A stretch of DNA of 64,000 nt from Streptomyces cellulosae (GCA_014655195.1 BNBH01000031.1:31392-95391); one strand, 5' to 3'. Positions 8,268-17,623 are shown, counted from the stretch's first letter. Notes: generated by a model from the letters alone, not told the origin. Numbers and translations are program-made.

Positions 8268-9854
8268 GTGTTCAACCGGAATCGGTGCCTGCGGCGGGTG
8301 GCGGCCATCGCGTCCATATCGTCCCTGCTGACCGGATGCGGAGTTCTGTCGTCCGACAGCCCTGAGGACGAGGGCCCCATCGTCGTGGGAACCACCAGCT
8401 CGCCGAGCACGCTGGATCCTGCCGCGTCCTGGGACAGCTCCTGGGAGCTGTTCCGCAACATCTACCAGACACTGCTGAGTTACCCGATCGGCGCGACGAC
8501 CCCGCAGCCGGACGCGGCGGAGAACTGCGAGTTCTCCGACACCTCCAACCAGGTGTTCCGCTGCGAGCTGCGCGAGGGCCTCACCTTCTCCGACGGCGGC
8601 ACACTGGACGCGAAGGCGGTCAAGCACTCGATCGACCGCATCCGACAGATCAACGTCAACGGCGGTCCCGCCGGTCTGCTGGGCAGCCTCGAGCGGGTCC
8701 AGGCGCCCAGCGAGCGCGAGGTGGTCTTCTACCTCAACAAGCCCGACGCCACCTTCCCGTTCGTGCTCGCGACCCCCGCGATGTCGATCGTCGACCCCGA
8801 CTCCTACCCCGCCGGAACGCTCCGCGAGGACAAGAGCGTCGTCGGATCGGGCCCGTACACCCTCCAGTCGTACGAGGAGGGCAAGGAGGCCCGGCTGGTC
8901 CGCAACGACAAGTACAAGGGGTACGCCGAGCGGAAGAACGACGCGGTCACCATCCGCTACTACCAGGACTCCGGCGAGATGGTCCAGGCGCTGCGCGACA
9001 AGCGCATCGACCTCACCTACCGCGGTCTGGCCGCCGGCGACATCGTCGAGCTGCAGGGCAGGACCTCCAAGGAGGAGGAGATCCAGCTCATCGACGGCAC
9101 CGGCACCGACATCAACTACCTGGTGTTCAACCCGAAGGACCCGTGGGCCGGCAAGAAGGCCGTGCGCCAGGCCATCGCGCAGCTCGTCGACCGCGCCGCC
9201 ATCGCGCACAAGGTCTACAAGGACACCGTCGACCCGCTGTACTCGATGGTCCCCAAAGGCCTGACCGGACACACCACCGGCTTCTTCGACGACTTCGGCG
9301 AGCCCGACGCCGGCAAGGCCGAGGAGATCCTCCGCGACGCCGGCATCACCGAGAAGGTGCCGCTCACCCTCTGGTACACCTCGGACCGCTACGGCTCCGA
9401 GACCGCCCTGGAGTTCAAGGAGCTCGAGCGGCAGCTGGAGACGTCCGGGCTGTTCGACGTCACGCTGAAGAGCCGCCCTTGGAAGACCTACGTCGAGGGC
9501 TACCAGAAGGGCGAGTACCCGGTGTTCGGCCGCGGCTGGTTCCCCGACTTCCCGGACGCCGACAACTTCATCGCCCCGTTCGTCGGCAAGCAGAACGCGC
9601 TCGGCACGCCGTACGAGAACAAGAAGATCGTCAACGACCTGCTGCCCAGCTCCCGCCGCGAGAGCGACCGGGGCAACGTGGTGAAGCAGTTCGAGGAGGC
9701 CCAGCAGCTCCTCGTGAACGACGCCCGGCTGCTCCCGCTGTGGCAGGGCCGGCAGTACGTGGCGGCGAGCCGGGAGATCTCGGGCGCCGAACGCGCCCTG
9801 GACCCCTCCACGATCATGATGATGTGGCAGCTCTACCGGAAGACGAGCTGGTAG
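8268..9854 (+). CDS. Peptide/oligopeptide ABC transporter substrate-binding lipoprotein
   Basis: A 528-aa family 5 extracellular solute-binding protein. GTG at 8268 lies seven bases after gaggag (8255-8260), which decides the start. The signal peptide ends in a lipobox (SLLTGC, C24), so the protein is membrane-anchored. The mature part has the SBP_bac_5 landmarks: VGTTSSPSTLDPAASWDSSW at the N-terminus, a LREGLTFSDGGTLDAKAVKHS strand, and a GRGWFPDFPDADNFIAPF segment. No permease or ATPase genes are adjacent, so it is an orphan that must use another locus's transporter or act as a receptor. A GNRA-looped hairpin follows directly. Confidence 0.9.
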   Translation: MFNRNRCLRRVAAIASISSLLTGCGVLSSDSPEDEGPIVVGTTSSPSTLDPAASWDSSWELFRNIYQTLLSYPIGATTPQPDAAENCEFSDTSNQVFRCELREGLTFSDGGTLDAKAVKHSIDRIRQINVNGGPAGLLGSLERVQAPSEREVVFYLNKPDATFPFVLATPAMSIVDPDSYPAGTLREDKSVVGSGPYTLQSYEEGKEARLVRNDKYKGYAERKNDAVTIRYYQDSGEMVQALRDKRIDLTYRGLAAGDIVELQGRTSKEEEIQLIDGTGTDINYLVFNPKDPWAGKKAVRQAIAQLVDRAAIAHKVYKDTVDPLYSMVPKGLTGHTTGFFDDFGEPDAGKAEEILRDAGITEKVPLTLWYTSDRYGSETALEFKELERQLETSGLFDVTLKSRPWKTYVEGYQKGEYPVFGRGWFPDFPDADNFIAPFVGKQNALGTPYENKKIVNDLLPSSRRESDRGNVVKQFEEAQQLLVNDARLLPLWQGRQYVAASREISGAERALDPSTIMMMWQLYRKTSW

Positions 9855-9862
9855 AGCGCGCG

Positions 9863-9888
9863 GACAGCCGGCCGCGAGGCCGGCTGTC
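9863..9888 (+). terminator. 11-bp hairpin with gcga tetraloop
   Basis: gacagccggcc (9863-9873) pairs perfectly with ggccggctgtc (9878-9888) around gcga, a stable GNRA loop. It starts 8 bp after the solute-binding-protein stop. Confidence 0.8.
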
Positions 9889-9945
9889 AGTGGTCGCCGG
9901 TAGGTTCGGAGAACCGGAAACGACCAAGTGAGCAAGGGAATCGAC

Positions 9946-10629
9946 GTGACCGACATCGCCATGCTGCCCGAGTCCTGGCGCGGGGTTCTGGGTGACGAGC
10001 TGCAGCAGCCCTACTTCAAGGAGCTGACCGAGTTCGTCGAGGAGGAGCGGGCGCGCGGTCCCGTCTACCCGCCCCGCGAGGAGGTCTTCGCGGCCCTGGA
10101 GGCGACGCCGTACGACGAGGTGAAGGTCCTGGTGCTCGGCCAGGACCCGTACCACGGGGAGGGCCAGGGGCACGGGCTGTGCTTCTCCGTCCGGCCCGGG
10201 GTGAAGATCCCGCCGTCCCTGCGGAACATCTACAAGGAGCTGCACGCCGACCTGGGCACGCCCGTCCCGGACAACGGCTATCTGATGCCGTGGGCCCGGC
10301 AGGGCGTGCTGCTGCTCAACGCGGTGCTGACGGTCCGCGCGGGCGAGGCCAACTCGCACAAGGGGCGGGGCTGGGAGCTGTTCACCGACGCGGTGATCCG
10401 CGCGGTGGCGAACCGTCCCGACCCGGCGGTCTTCGTGCTGTGGGGCAACTACGCGCAGAAGAAGCTGCCGCTGATCGACGAGAGCCGGCACGTGGTGGTG
10501 AAGGGGGCGCACCCCTCGCCGCTGTCCGCGAAGAAGTTCTTCGGCTCGCGGCCGTTCTCGCAGATCGACGAGGCGGTGGCGGCGCAGGGGCACCAGCCGA
10601 TCGACTGGACCATCCCGAACCTGGGCTGA
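9946..10629 (+). CDS. ung: Uracil-DNA glycosylase, family 1
   Basis: A 227-aa enzyme that removes uracil from DNA to start base-excision repair. The water-activating loop GQDPYHG carries D67, and the DNA-intercalation/His loop HPSPLS carries H189; these match E. coli D64 and H187. The start at GTG 9946 (VTDIAMLPESW) follows aaggga by six bases. A GTG 18 bp upstream is possible, but 227 aa fits the usual streptomycete length. Single gene between a terminator and a hypothetical protein. Confidence 0.95.
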   Translation: MTDIAMLPESWRGVLGDELQQPYFKELTEFVEEERARGPVYPPREEVFAALEATPYDEVKVLVLGQDPYHGEGQGHGLCFSVRPGVKIPPSLRNIYKELHADLGTPVPDNGYLMPWARQGVLLLNAVLTVRAGEANSHKGRGWELFTDAVIRAVANRPDPAVFVLWGNYAQKKLPLIDESRHVVVKGAHPSPLSAKKFFGSRPFSQIDEAVAAQGHQPIDWTIPNLG

Positions 10630-10783
10630 TCCGCCCCGGCCGGTGACACCGGGGTACCGCGCCTTCGCACCCGACCGCACCCCGTATGTCGCGGGGGCGG
10701 CCTGCCTGTCCGGAATCGTCCCCGTCTGCGGTTAGCGTCGGGGACGACGGCGGGCGACAGCGGGTGACGGTGCGGAGGACGCG

Positions 10784-11293
10784 GTGACGGAGCGACAGGA
10801 ACAGGCGGCGCCGGACGCCCTGCTCACCCGGATCGGCCAGGTCGTGATGCTGCACCACGCGGGGGACCGGGAGGAGGCCCGGCACCGCTTCCTCGGCCTG
10901 TGGGCGGAGATCGGCGAGCACGGCGACCCGCTGCACCGCTGCACCCTCGCCCACTACCTCGCCGACACCCAGGACGACCCCGAGGACGAACTGGCCTGGG
11001 ACCTGCGGGCGCTCACGGCGGCCGAGGAGGCCGGCGGCACCCCGGCCCACGACAACGCCCCGGCGGCGCGTGCCCTGTACCCGTCGCTGCATCTCAATCT
11101 GGCCGCCGACTACGTCCGCCTCGGCCGCCCCGACGCCGCCCGCGCCCATCTGGACCGGGCCCGGGGCGCCGCCCGCACCCTCGCCGACGACCGCTACGGC
11201 GAGGGCGTACGGGCCGCGATCCGACGGCTGGAGGCGCGGCTGGGGGAGGACGGGATGCCGCCCGGGGGACAGGGACCGCCCCGGCAGAGGTGA
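10784..11293 (+). CDS. TPR-like hypothetical protein
   Basis: A 169-aa soluble protein made of helices with tetratricopeptide-like spacing (AREEARHRFLGLWAEIGEHGD, then LHLNLAADYVRLGRPDAARAHLDRARGAA). It starts at GTG 10784 behind ggagga. No catalytic motif, signal or membrane segment is visible. It is probably a conserved actinobacterial protein in which the helical repeats mediate protein contacts. Function unknown. Confidence 0.7.
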   Translation: MTERQEQAAPDALLTRIGQVVMLHHAGDREEARHRFLGLWAEIGEHGDPLHRCTLAHYLADTQDDPEDELAWDLRALTAAEEAGGTPAHDNAPAARALYPSLHLNLAADYVRLGRPDAARAHLDRARGAARTLADDRYGEGVRAAIRRLEARLGEDGMPPGGQGPPRQR

Positions 11294-11306
11294 GGCGGGG
11301 CGCGGC

Positions 11307-11813
11307 TCAGCGGCCGTAGGTGTCCCGGCAGATGTGCGCCTGCGGGCTGTCCGCCGGCCAGCCTCCGTACTCCCTGCCCAGAGCGCAGACGTCCGAGCCG
11401 CCGGAGGTGCCCCCGGGCAGGGACCCGCCGCCGCCCGGGAGCTGGGCCGGCGGACGCGGCGCCGGTGCGCGCCGGGTCGGCTGCGACCGCTCAGGGCCGC
11501 GGGGCTGCTGAATGCGCGGCGCCTGCCCGTTGCGCGCGTCGGAGGGCACGTCCCTCTTCGGCGGCTCGGTCTTCGGGGTGGGCCGCTTCGACGGCGACGC
11601 CTCGGGGGAGTCGGCCGGAACCCGCTGCAGGGCCTCGCGGGCCGGGGCCTGCACGACCGGCGAGGCGTCGCGCCCCGCCGCCTCGTGCCCGGCACCCGGC
11701 GGCGGCGCGGTCGCCGGGCCCGGTGCGAGGGGACGCTGGACCGTCACACAGCCCGAGAGGGCGGCGACCGCCACGGTCACCAGAAGCGTTGCTGTGGTCG
11801 TCGTTCGCTGCAC
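11307..11813 (-). CDS. Pro-rich putative lipoprotein
   Basis: A 168-aa protein starting at GTG 11813 with a short basic region, a hydrophobic stretch and a lipobox (ALSGC, C22). The mature chain is mostly Pro/Ala/Arg-rich and probably disordered, ending in a compact segment with two cysteines (SDVCALGREYGGWPADSP, then HICRDTYGR) that could form a disulfide. No family recognised; it may be a cell-envelope spacer protein. Convergent with the TPR-like gene. Confidence 0.65.
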   Translation of the reverse strand: MQRTTTTATLLVTVAVAALSGCVTVQRPLAPGPATAPPPGAGHEAAGRDASPVVQAPAREALQRVPADSPEASPSKRPTPKTEPPKRDVPSDARNGQAPRIQQPRGPERSQPTRRAPAPRPPAQLPGGGGSLPGGTSGGSDVCALGREYGGWPADSPQAHICRDTYGR

Positions 11814-11926
11814 CCCCGCCACTTTGCTGGCTCGGCCCGCCGGCCGGTGGACGGACAGGCACGACGGTCCCCCGCACGGGTGATGTCCGCCCACCTTCGA
11901 GGGCCCCGCCGGTGCGGCGGGTGACG

Positions 11927-12439
11927 TCACTCGCCGGTGGCGCCGTCGATCGCCTCCCGGATCAGGTCCGCGTGTCCGTTGTGCCGTGCGTACTCCTCGA
12001 TCATGTGCGTGTGGATCCAGCGCAGGGAGCACGGCTCGGCGTGCGAGTGATGCCGGTTCCGGGAGCGCTCGTCGAGGGAGTGGCCGGCCGCGTTGCGCCG
12101 GGCGGCCGCGATCTCCGCCTGCCAGGTCTCGTAGGCGTCCTTCCAGGTGTCCGCCTCGCCGGGGTGGAACTCCCCGTCCGGGTCGTGCTCCCCGAAGTAG
12201 ATCGGCGGCGCGTCCTCACCGGCGAACACCCGCCGGAACCAGGAGCGTTCCACCTCCGCCATGTGCCGCACCAGCCCCATCAGCGACAACGCCGACGGCG
12301 CCACGGAGGCGGCCCGCAACTGCTCGTCGCTCAGCCCCTCGCACTTCCAGGCGAGCGTCGCGCGATGGTAGTCGAGCCACCCTTCGAGCATGGTCCGTTC
12401 GTCGGCGTTCTGCGGGGGTTCACTGCGCTGGGTCGTCAT
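11927..12439 (-). CDS. DinB-superfamily protein (DUF664 type)
   Basis: A 170-aa four-helix-bundle protein of the DinB/YfiT group: ERTMLEGWLDYHRATLAWKC at the start, then the metal-site helix LMGLVRHMAEVERSWFRRV and a C-terminal MIEEYARHNGHADLIREAIDG with the paired histidines. Relatives are metal-dependent thiol transferases, including mycothiol-dependent enzymes; the exact reaction here is unknown. It is the usual length for the family and is divergent from the DUF3626 gene. Confidence 0.88.
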   Translation of the reverse strand: MTTQRSEPPQNADERTMLEGWLDYHRATLAWKCEGLSDEQLRAASVAPSALSLMGLVRHMAEVERSWFRRVFAGEDAPPIYFGEHDPDGEFHPGEADTWKDAYETWQAEIAAARRNAAGHSLDERSRNRHHSHAEPCSLRWIHTHMIEEYARHNGHADLIREAIDGATGE

Positions 12440-12556
12440 CCGGGCATCCTTTCCTGCTGACGTGGGCGTCACACCAGGGCTTGTACGGTGCCGCTGTGTC
12501 GCGGGGGCGCCGAATCCGCGTGCGTGGGCCGCCTCGCCCCGAGGACACTGCGGCGC

Positions 12557-13417
12557 ATGAGCCGTGGCATCCTCCGGGCATCGCAGGAACGGGCCCTCGC
12601 GCATGTGGCCCGGCTGTCGTCCGGCCCGCCCCTGAACCGGGACCTGCGGGTGACCCTCAATTTCCATCCCGACCGCGTCTCCCGGGGCAGGCCGATCCTC
12701 CGCTCCCTCGCCGACAGCGGTGTCTACGTCTCGCAGTTCGTCACCGGGACCGGCAACGGCGGCCTGACCGCCTACCCGGGCGGCGACCGGTGGCGGTGGG
12801 AGAGCAGGCTCTTCGGCGGCGCCTACGACCAGGCGCCCGCGTCCGAGCGGCCCGTCTACGGCGCCCTCGACCACCGGCGCCGTCCGGTCGGCGCGGCACC
12901 GCGGTTCGGCTCCTCCCACTTCCGGCTCACCGCGGCGGCCCTGGAACGGACCACGTTCTGCTACCCGGACAGCTGTCTCGACCCCTCGGACTTCGGCACC
13001 GCCGCGCACATGGCGCTCGTCGAACTCGCCCTCGCCGACCGGCGGGACGCCCTGGACGACTGCGTGGAGGCGCATGTGCACGGCCCGGTGCGTCTCGACC
13101 GGGACGTCGAGGCCCTGGTCCTCGACCCCTGCTACCGGGGCACGGAAGTCGAGGACGCCGCCCGTCGGCTGTCCTGCCCCGTGGAATGGCACCCCGGATT
13201 CACGCTGACCGTCGAGGAGTTGCGTCGGCACCCCGGCTACCGGGGCCCGGAAACCGTGGAACTGGGCACGGAGATCGCTGTCGCCGGGGTGCTCGATCCA
13301 CGCGTGGTCGGAGAGGCGGCCGCGACGGGACGGCACGACCCGCAGGCGGTCAAGAAGGTGTGGCACTGCCTGGCGCGCTTCGGAGCGCCGGCTCCGTCCC
13401 CGGCATCCCCTCGATGA
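12557..13417 (+). CDS. DUF3626 family protein
   Basis: A 286-aa protein matching DUF3626: ASQERALAHVARLSSGPPLN at the N-terminus, VTLNFHPDR, the GLTAYPGGDRWRWE segment, and conserved acidic/His positions in FGSSHFRLTAAALERTTFCY and EAHVHGPVRLDRDVEALV. ATG 12557 is chosen because gagga lies 12 bases ahead; a GTG at 12488 would add 23 residues. Function unknown; the conserved His/Asp/Cys set suggests an enzyme. Confidence 0.72.
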   Translation: MSRGILRASQERALAHVARLSSGPPLNRDLRVTLNFHPDRVSRGRPILRSLADSGVYVSQFVTGTGNGGLTAYPGGDRWRWESRLFGGAYDQAPASERPVYGALDHRRRPVGAAPRFGSSHFRLTAAALERTTFCYPDSCLDPSDFGTAAHMALVELALADRRDALDDCVEAHVHGPVRLDRDVEALVLDPCYRGTEVEDAARRLSCPVEWHPGFTLTVEELRRHPGYRGPETVELGTEIAVAGVLDPRVVGEAAATGRHDPQAVKKVWHCLARFGAPAPSPASPR

Positions 13418-13467
13418 TCTCCCGCAGGTCCCTGCGGATGTCCGGGACCGACGGGATCTCGGAGTGT

Positions 13468-13656
13468 TACGGGCCCGCCAGGCAGGAGAAGAGGGGGCCG
13501 GCCGTTTCCCGCCGTGCGGTGCGGGCGGCCCGCCTCAACCTGATGACCGGCCGCGTCGGCCTCGCCGTACGGGACGCCGCGCCGGCCGTGCTGTCGAAGG
13601 CGGCGCCGTCGCTGTTCCTGCGCGGGTTCGACGGGGTCGCCGACCGGCGGCCGCCG
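13468..13656 (+). pseudogene. Relic of a FAD-dependent monooxygenase C-terminus
   Basis: About 63 codons in one frame (13468-13656) read like the last segment of aromatic-ring flavin hydroxylases: Y..RQEKRGPAVSRRAVRAARL, then FLRGFDGVADRRPP, a typical end for these enzymes. No FAD- or NADPH-binding part exists upstream, since the DUF3626 gene occupies that space, and the frame runs past the expected stop into the next gene's start. I read it as a deletion remnant. The match is from memory of the family and could be coincidental. Confidence 0.4.
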
Positions 13657-13748
13657 GGGAGGCCCTCCGGTGCGGACCTGGACGGCTCCGGGGCACCCCG
13701 TATGCTCGCTGCGGACCACGGCAGGCGAGGACCAGAGGAGAACACACC

Positions 13749-14654
13749 GTGAAGGTCGGCTGCATCGGGCTCGGCGACATCGCGCAGAAGGCCTATCTTC
13801 CGGTGCTCGCCGTCCAGCCCGGCGTGGAGCTGCATCTGCAGACCCGCACCCCGGCCACCCTGGCCCAGGTCGGCGACTTTCTCCATCTGCCGGCCGCGCA
13901 GCGCCACGCCGACCTCGACGCACTGATCGCCGCCGGCCTCGACGCGGCCTTCGTGCACGCCCCGACCGACGTCCACCCGCAGATCGTGACCCGGCTGCTC
14001 GAGGCGGGCGTGCCGACGTACGTCGACAAGCCGCTCGCCTACGAACTCGCCGACTCCGAGCGGCTGGTGGCGCTCGCCGAAGAGCGCGGCGTCAGCCTCG
14101 CCGTCGGCTTCAACCGCCGCTACGCCCCCGGCTACGCGCAGTGCGCCGACCATCCGCGCGAGCTGATCATCATGCAGAAGAACCGGGTCGGGCTGCCCGA
14201 GGAACCGCGCCGGATGATCCTCGACGACTTCATCCACGTCGTGGACACCCTGCGCTTCCTGGTGCCCGGCCAGGTCGACGACGTGACCGTCCGCGCCCGC
14301 GCCGAGGACGGGCTGCTGCACCACGTGGTGCTCCAGCTCGCCGGCGACGGCTTCACCGCCCTCGGCGTGATGAACCGGCTCAGCGGTTCCACGGAGGAGA
14401 TCCTCGAGGTGTCCGGCCAGGACACCAAGCGCCAGGTGGTCAACCTCGCCGAGGTGATCGACCACAAGGGCCAGCCGACCGTGCGGCGGCGCGGCGACTG
14501 GGTGCCGGTGTCCCGGCAGCGCGGCATCGAGCAGGTGACGCTCGCCTTCCTGGACGCGGTGCGCGCCGGGAAGACGCTCAGCGCCCGTGACGCACTGGCG
14601 ACCCATGAGCTGTGCGAACGGGTGGTCCGAGCGGTCGACGAACGCCTCGCCTAA
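13749..14654 (+). CDS. Gfo/Idh/MocA-family oxidoreductase
   Basis: A 301-aa NAD(P)-dependent oxidoreductase. The Rossmann motif is at the extreme N-terminus (VGCIGLGDIAQKAYLPVL), followed by the family's EKP-type motif in the variant VDKPLAYEL (lysine near residue 98) and GFNRRYAPGY. GTG 13749 lies eight bases after agaggag. At about 300 aa it is shorter than sugar dehydrogenases of the family, and some such short forms act in cofactor or siderophore chemistry; the substrate is unknown. Its 3' end overlaps lnt by 77 bp in convergent orientation. Confidence 0.87.
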   Translation: MKVGCIGLGDIAQKAYLPVLAVQPGVELHLQTRTPATLAQVGDFLHLPAAQRHADLDALIAAGLDAAFVHAPTDVHPQIVTRLLEAGVPTYVDKPLAYELADSERLVALAEERGVSLAVGFNRRYAPGYAQCADHPRELIIMQKNRVGLPEEPRRMILDDFIHVVDTLRFLVPGQVDDVTVRARAEDGLLHHVVLQLAGDGFTALGVMNRLSGSTEEILEVSGQDTKRQVVNLAEVIDHKGQPTVRRRGDWVPVSRQRGIEQVTLAFLDAVRAGKTLSARDALATHELCERVVRAVDERLA

Positions 14655-16146
14655 ACCGCACCAGCTCCACCACCCCGTAGACCGCGAGGACGACGAGCGC
14701 CGCCTGCGGGGGCCAGTCGCCGAACCGCACGTACAGTGTGGTGCCCCGGGCCAGCGGCACGTCGTACACGTGCGCGGCCGAGGCGTCCGTGCCGAGCCAC
14801 GGGCCGATCCGCCCGCCGCCCGCGCCGTACACGGCGGACACCCCGGTCAGGGTCGCGTGCACCATCGGGCGGCCGGTCTCGGCGGCGCGCAGCGCGGCCA
14901 GCGAGGCGTGCTGCCCGGGCGCCCAGCTCTGCTGGAACGTCGACGTGGACGACTGCGCGAGCAGCACGCCCGCGCCGTCCTGCACGAGATGGCGGCTCAT
15001 GTCGGGGAACGCCGTCTCGAAGCACACCATCGGACCGATCCGCAGACCGTCGCCCACGTCCATCACGACCTGCTCGGAGCCGCGCCTGCGGTCCTCGCCG
15101 GCCGCCTTGCCGACGGACGTCGCCCAGCCCAGCAGCGAGCGGGCCGGGATGTACTCCCCGAAAGGCACCAGCCGCATCTTGTCGTACCGGTCACCGGTCG
15201 GGCCGTCCGGGCCGATCAGCACCGAGCTCTTGTAGATGCCGGGCTTGTCCGAGCGCCGCGCGTCCACGTTGACCAGGATCTCCGCGTCCGTCGCCCGGGA
15301 CAGCGCGGCCAGCCGCCGGGCCAGGTCGGGGCGGTCGCCCAGGTCGAAGCCGACACTGCTCTCGCCCCAGACGACCAGGTCGACGCCCTGTCCGGCCAGC
15401 TCACGGGTCAGCCGCTCCTCGCGGTCGAAGCGGCGGTCGGCGCTGTCCGGGCCCGCGACGACCCCCGGCTGCACGAGCGCGATGCGTGTCCGCTCCCCGG
15501 TCTGCTCCGGGCGCGGCGCCCCCGCCCACGCGGCCGACCCCGCGGCGGCCACGGCCACCAGCCCCGCCACCGCCGGCACCCGCGCCCGGCGTATCGCGAC
15601 CAGCACGGCCACCGCAACGTTCAGCGCCACCACCAGGAAGCTCGGCAGCCACACCCCGCCCACCGACACCAGCCGCAGCGCCGCCTCCACCCGCCACTGG
15701 CTCGCGCCCAGCACTCCCCACGGCCCGCCGAGCCCCTGCCAGGAGCGGATCAGCTCGATCGCCAGCCAGCCCGACGGCACCACCAGCAGCGCGGCCGCCA
15801 CGCGGCGCGCGGACGGCGAGCCGCCCAGCGTCCGGCGCACCAGCCACCCCCACGGCGCCCACAGCGCGCCCAGCAGCGCGGCGATGACGAACGTGAACAC
15901 GTGCAGGCTGGGCAGCAGCCAGTGGTGCATGGCGAGCATGAACCCGAACGCGCCCCACCAGCCGTCGAACGCGGCCCGGCGCCCGGTCGGCGCGGAGCGG
16001 ATCAGCAGCAGCCAGGGGACCAGGGCGACGTAGGCGATCCACCACAGGTTCGGGGCGGGGAACGCCAGGACGGGCAGCGCGCCCGCGACCGCGGCGACGA
16101 CCGAGCGGCGCCACGGGGAGGCGAGGTGGTGGCCGAGATTGCTCAT
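14578..16146 (-). CDS. lnt: Apolipoprotein N-acyltransferase
   Basis: A 522-aa integral membrane enzyme that N-acylates the lipid-modified cysteine of lipoproteins. About six hydrophobic helices occupy the first 215 residues, followed by a nitrilase-like domain. The catalytic triad is visible as E262 (WGESS), K323 (YDKMRLVPFGEY) and C375 (MVCFETAFP), aligned with E. coli E267/K335/C387. A further hydrophobic helix lies near the C-terminus. Streptomycetes often have two Lnt paralogues; this may be either. Convergent with, and overlapping, the Gfo/Idh gene. Confidence 0.92.
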   Translation of the reverse strand: MSNLGHHLASPWRRSVVAAVAGALPVLAFPAPNLWWIAYVALVPWLLLIRSAPTGRRAAFDGWWGAFGFMLAMHHWLLPSLHVFTFVIAALLGALWAPWGWLVRRTLGGSPSARRVAAALLVVPSGWLAIELIRSWQGLGGPWGVLGASQWRVEAALRLVSVGGVWLPSFLVVALNVAVAVLVAIRRARVPAVAGLVAVAAAGSAAWAGAPRPEQTGERTRIALVQPGVVAGPDSADRRFDREERLTRELAGQGVDLVVWGESSVGFDLGDRPDLARRLAALSRATDAEILVNVDARRSDKPGIYKSSVLIGPDGPTGDRYDKMRLVPFGEYIPARSLLGWATSVGKAAGEDRRRGSEQVVMDVGDGLRIGPMVCFETAFPDMSRHLVQDGAGVLLAQSSTSTFQQSWAPGQHASLAALRAAETGRPMVHATLTGVSAVYGAGGGRIGPWLGTDASAAHVYDVPLARGTTLYVRFGDWPPQAALVVLAVYGVVELVRFRRGVRRPLGPPVRTAHGSPVRHGR

Positions 16147-16196
16147 GGGCGCCTCCCTACCCCGTGATGGCTCCAGTGTGCGTCCCGGACGCGGGT

Positions 16197-16685
16197 TCAG
16201 TCGATCACACCGTCCGGCCGTCCGCCGGTCGGGCGCCGCCACCTCTCCCGTACGACGACCCGGCTCAGCCGCCAGCCGTCGGGCGTGCGCAGCGCGGTGA
16301 ACACGCACCGGCCGCCGCTCAGCAGATCGAGCACGGCGGCTCCGTCCCCCTCCCCGTCGCCCCGGGAGGCGGGGCTGACGTAGTCGGTCCGCACCTCGGC
16401 CGTGTCGCCGGTGTCCCGCTCCCACGTCCCGAGGCGTATCCGCCGGTTGACGAAGAGGTGCTGCCGCACGGGGTACTCCGCACACCGTTCGGCCAGCCAT
16501 CCGGCGACCGTCCCGGCGTCCCCCTCGATGCCGCCGGCGGCGCGGTAGTCCGCCCGGCCGTCCGGGGTGAACAGCCGCCGGTACGCCGCCCAGTCGCCGT
16601 CGTCCACGGCCACCGCGTAGTCGGTGACGAGCCCGTCCAGGTCCAGCCGGTCCCGTACGGTCGCGAGCTCCACACGCTGCGTCAT
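16197..16685 (-). CDS. SnoaL-like (NTF2-fold) protein
   Basis: A 162-aa protein with the cone-shaped NTF2/SnoaL fold of small hydroxylating or isomerising enzymes and of proteins of unknown role. Landmarks are LDLDGLVTDYAVAVDDGDWA, AYRRLFTPDGRADY, a RQHLFVNRRI strand and the terminal GWRLSRVVVRERWRR strand. The ATG at 16685 is used; one six codons upstream is possible. It lies 50 bp downstream of lnt's start on the same strand and is divergent from an SDR gene. Confidence 0.78.
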   Translation of the reverse strand: MTQRVELATVRDRLDLDGLVTDYAVAVDDGDWAAYRRLFTPDGRADYRAAGGIEGDAGTVAGWLAERCAEYPVRQHLFVNRRIRLGTWERDTGDTAEVRTDYVSPASRGDGEGDGAAVLDLLSGGRCVFTALRTPDGWRLSRVVVRERWRRPTGGRPDGVID

Positions 16686-16845
16686 CGGCTCAGTGTTGAC
16701 CATGCGGGGAGCGCAGCCAAGGGGCGTGCGCGGACATTCCCCGGTCCGCGGACTTCTCCCCGGCCCGCGGACCCGGGCGCGAGGCCGGCGGGGGCGTCTG
16801 CGAGTCTGGGGATCTTCGTATCGCGTTCTGCGCCAGGAGGTATCC

Positions 16846-17586
16846 ATGAAGCGTCTGGTCACGGTGGTCACCGGGGGGAGCCGGGGCATCGGCGCCGCGA
16901 CCTGCCGTCGGCTGGCGGCCGAGGGGCACGACGTGGCGGTGAACTACGTCCGGGACGCCGACGCCGCCGAGAAGGTGGCCGAGGATGTGCGGGCCGCGGG
17001 GGCGCGGGCGGTGACCGTGCGGGCGGACACCTCCGTCGAGGCCGACGTGGAGCGGCTGTTCGAGGTGACGGAGCGCGAACTCGGGCCACTGACGGGGCTG
17101 GTGAACAACGCGGCGGTGACCGGGCCGCTCGGTCCTTTCACCGAGGTGAGCACGGACACCCTGCGGCGGGTCGTCGACGTCAACGTCACCGGCACGCTGC
17201 TGTGCGCGCGGCGGGCCGCCCAGTTGATGACGCCGCGCGGCGCGGGTGTGATCGTGAACATCTCCTCCGGCGCCGCCACCCTGGGCAGCCCCGGCGAGTA
17301 CGTGCACTACGCGGCGACCAAGGCGGCCGTGGACGCGCTGACGATGGGGCTGTCGAAGGAACTCGGCCCGGCCGGTGTGCGCGTCAACGCGGTCGCCCCG
17401 GGTCTGATCGACACGGAGATGCACGCCGCGATGGGGGCGCCGGACCGGGTCCGTGAGATGGCCGGGACCATTCCGCTCCGGCGGGCGGGACAGGCGGAGG
17501 AGATCGCCGCGGCGGTCGCCTGGCTGATGTCGCCGGAGGCCTCGTACACCACGGGGACGGTGCTGAGGGTCGCGGGCGGACGCTGA
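16846..17586 (+). CDS. SDR-family oxidoreductase
   Basis: A 246-aa classical SDR starting at ATG 16846, five bases after a perfect aggagg. It has TGGSRGIGAAT for cofactor binding, the NNA strand (VNNAAVTGPLG), the catalytic Ser in NISSGAATLGSPGEY and the active-site YAATKAA. The end YTTGTVLRVAGGR is typical. NADP preference is likely from the NYVRD segment after strand 2. Substrate unknown; divergent from the SnoaL-like gene, a pairing seen in ketone/alcohol metabolism. Confidence 0.88.
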   Translation: MKRLVTVVTGGSRGIGAATCRRLAAEGHDVAVNYVRDADAAEKVAEDVRAAGARAVTVRADTSVEADVERLFEVTERELGPLTGLVNNAAVTGPLGPFTEVSTDTLRRVVDVNVTGTLLCARRAAQLMTPRGAGVIVNISSGAATLGSPGEYVHYAATKAAVDALTMGLSKELGPAGVRVNAVAPGLIDTEMHAAMGAPDRVREMAGTIPLRRAGQAEEIAAAVAWLMSPEASYTTGTVLRVAGGR

Positions 17587-17623
17587 AAGAACAACTGAAA
17601 GGAACCGCGGTCCGGCGCGGGCG

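Noticed and set aside
10670..10783. Regulatory palindrome upstream of the TPR-like gene
   Set aside because: Only short, imperfect GC-rich inverted repeats that are expected by chance at this composition.
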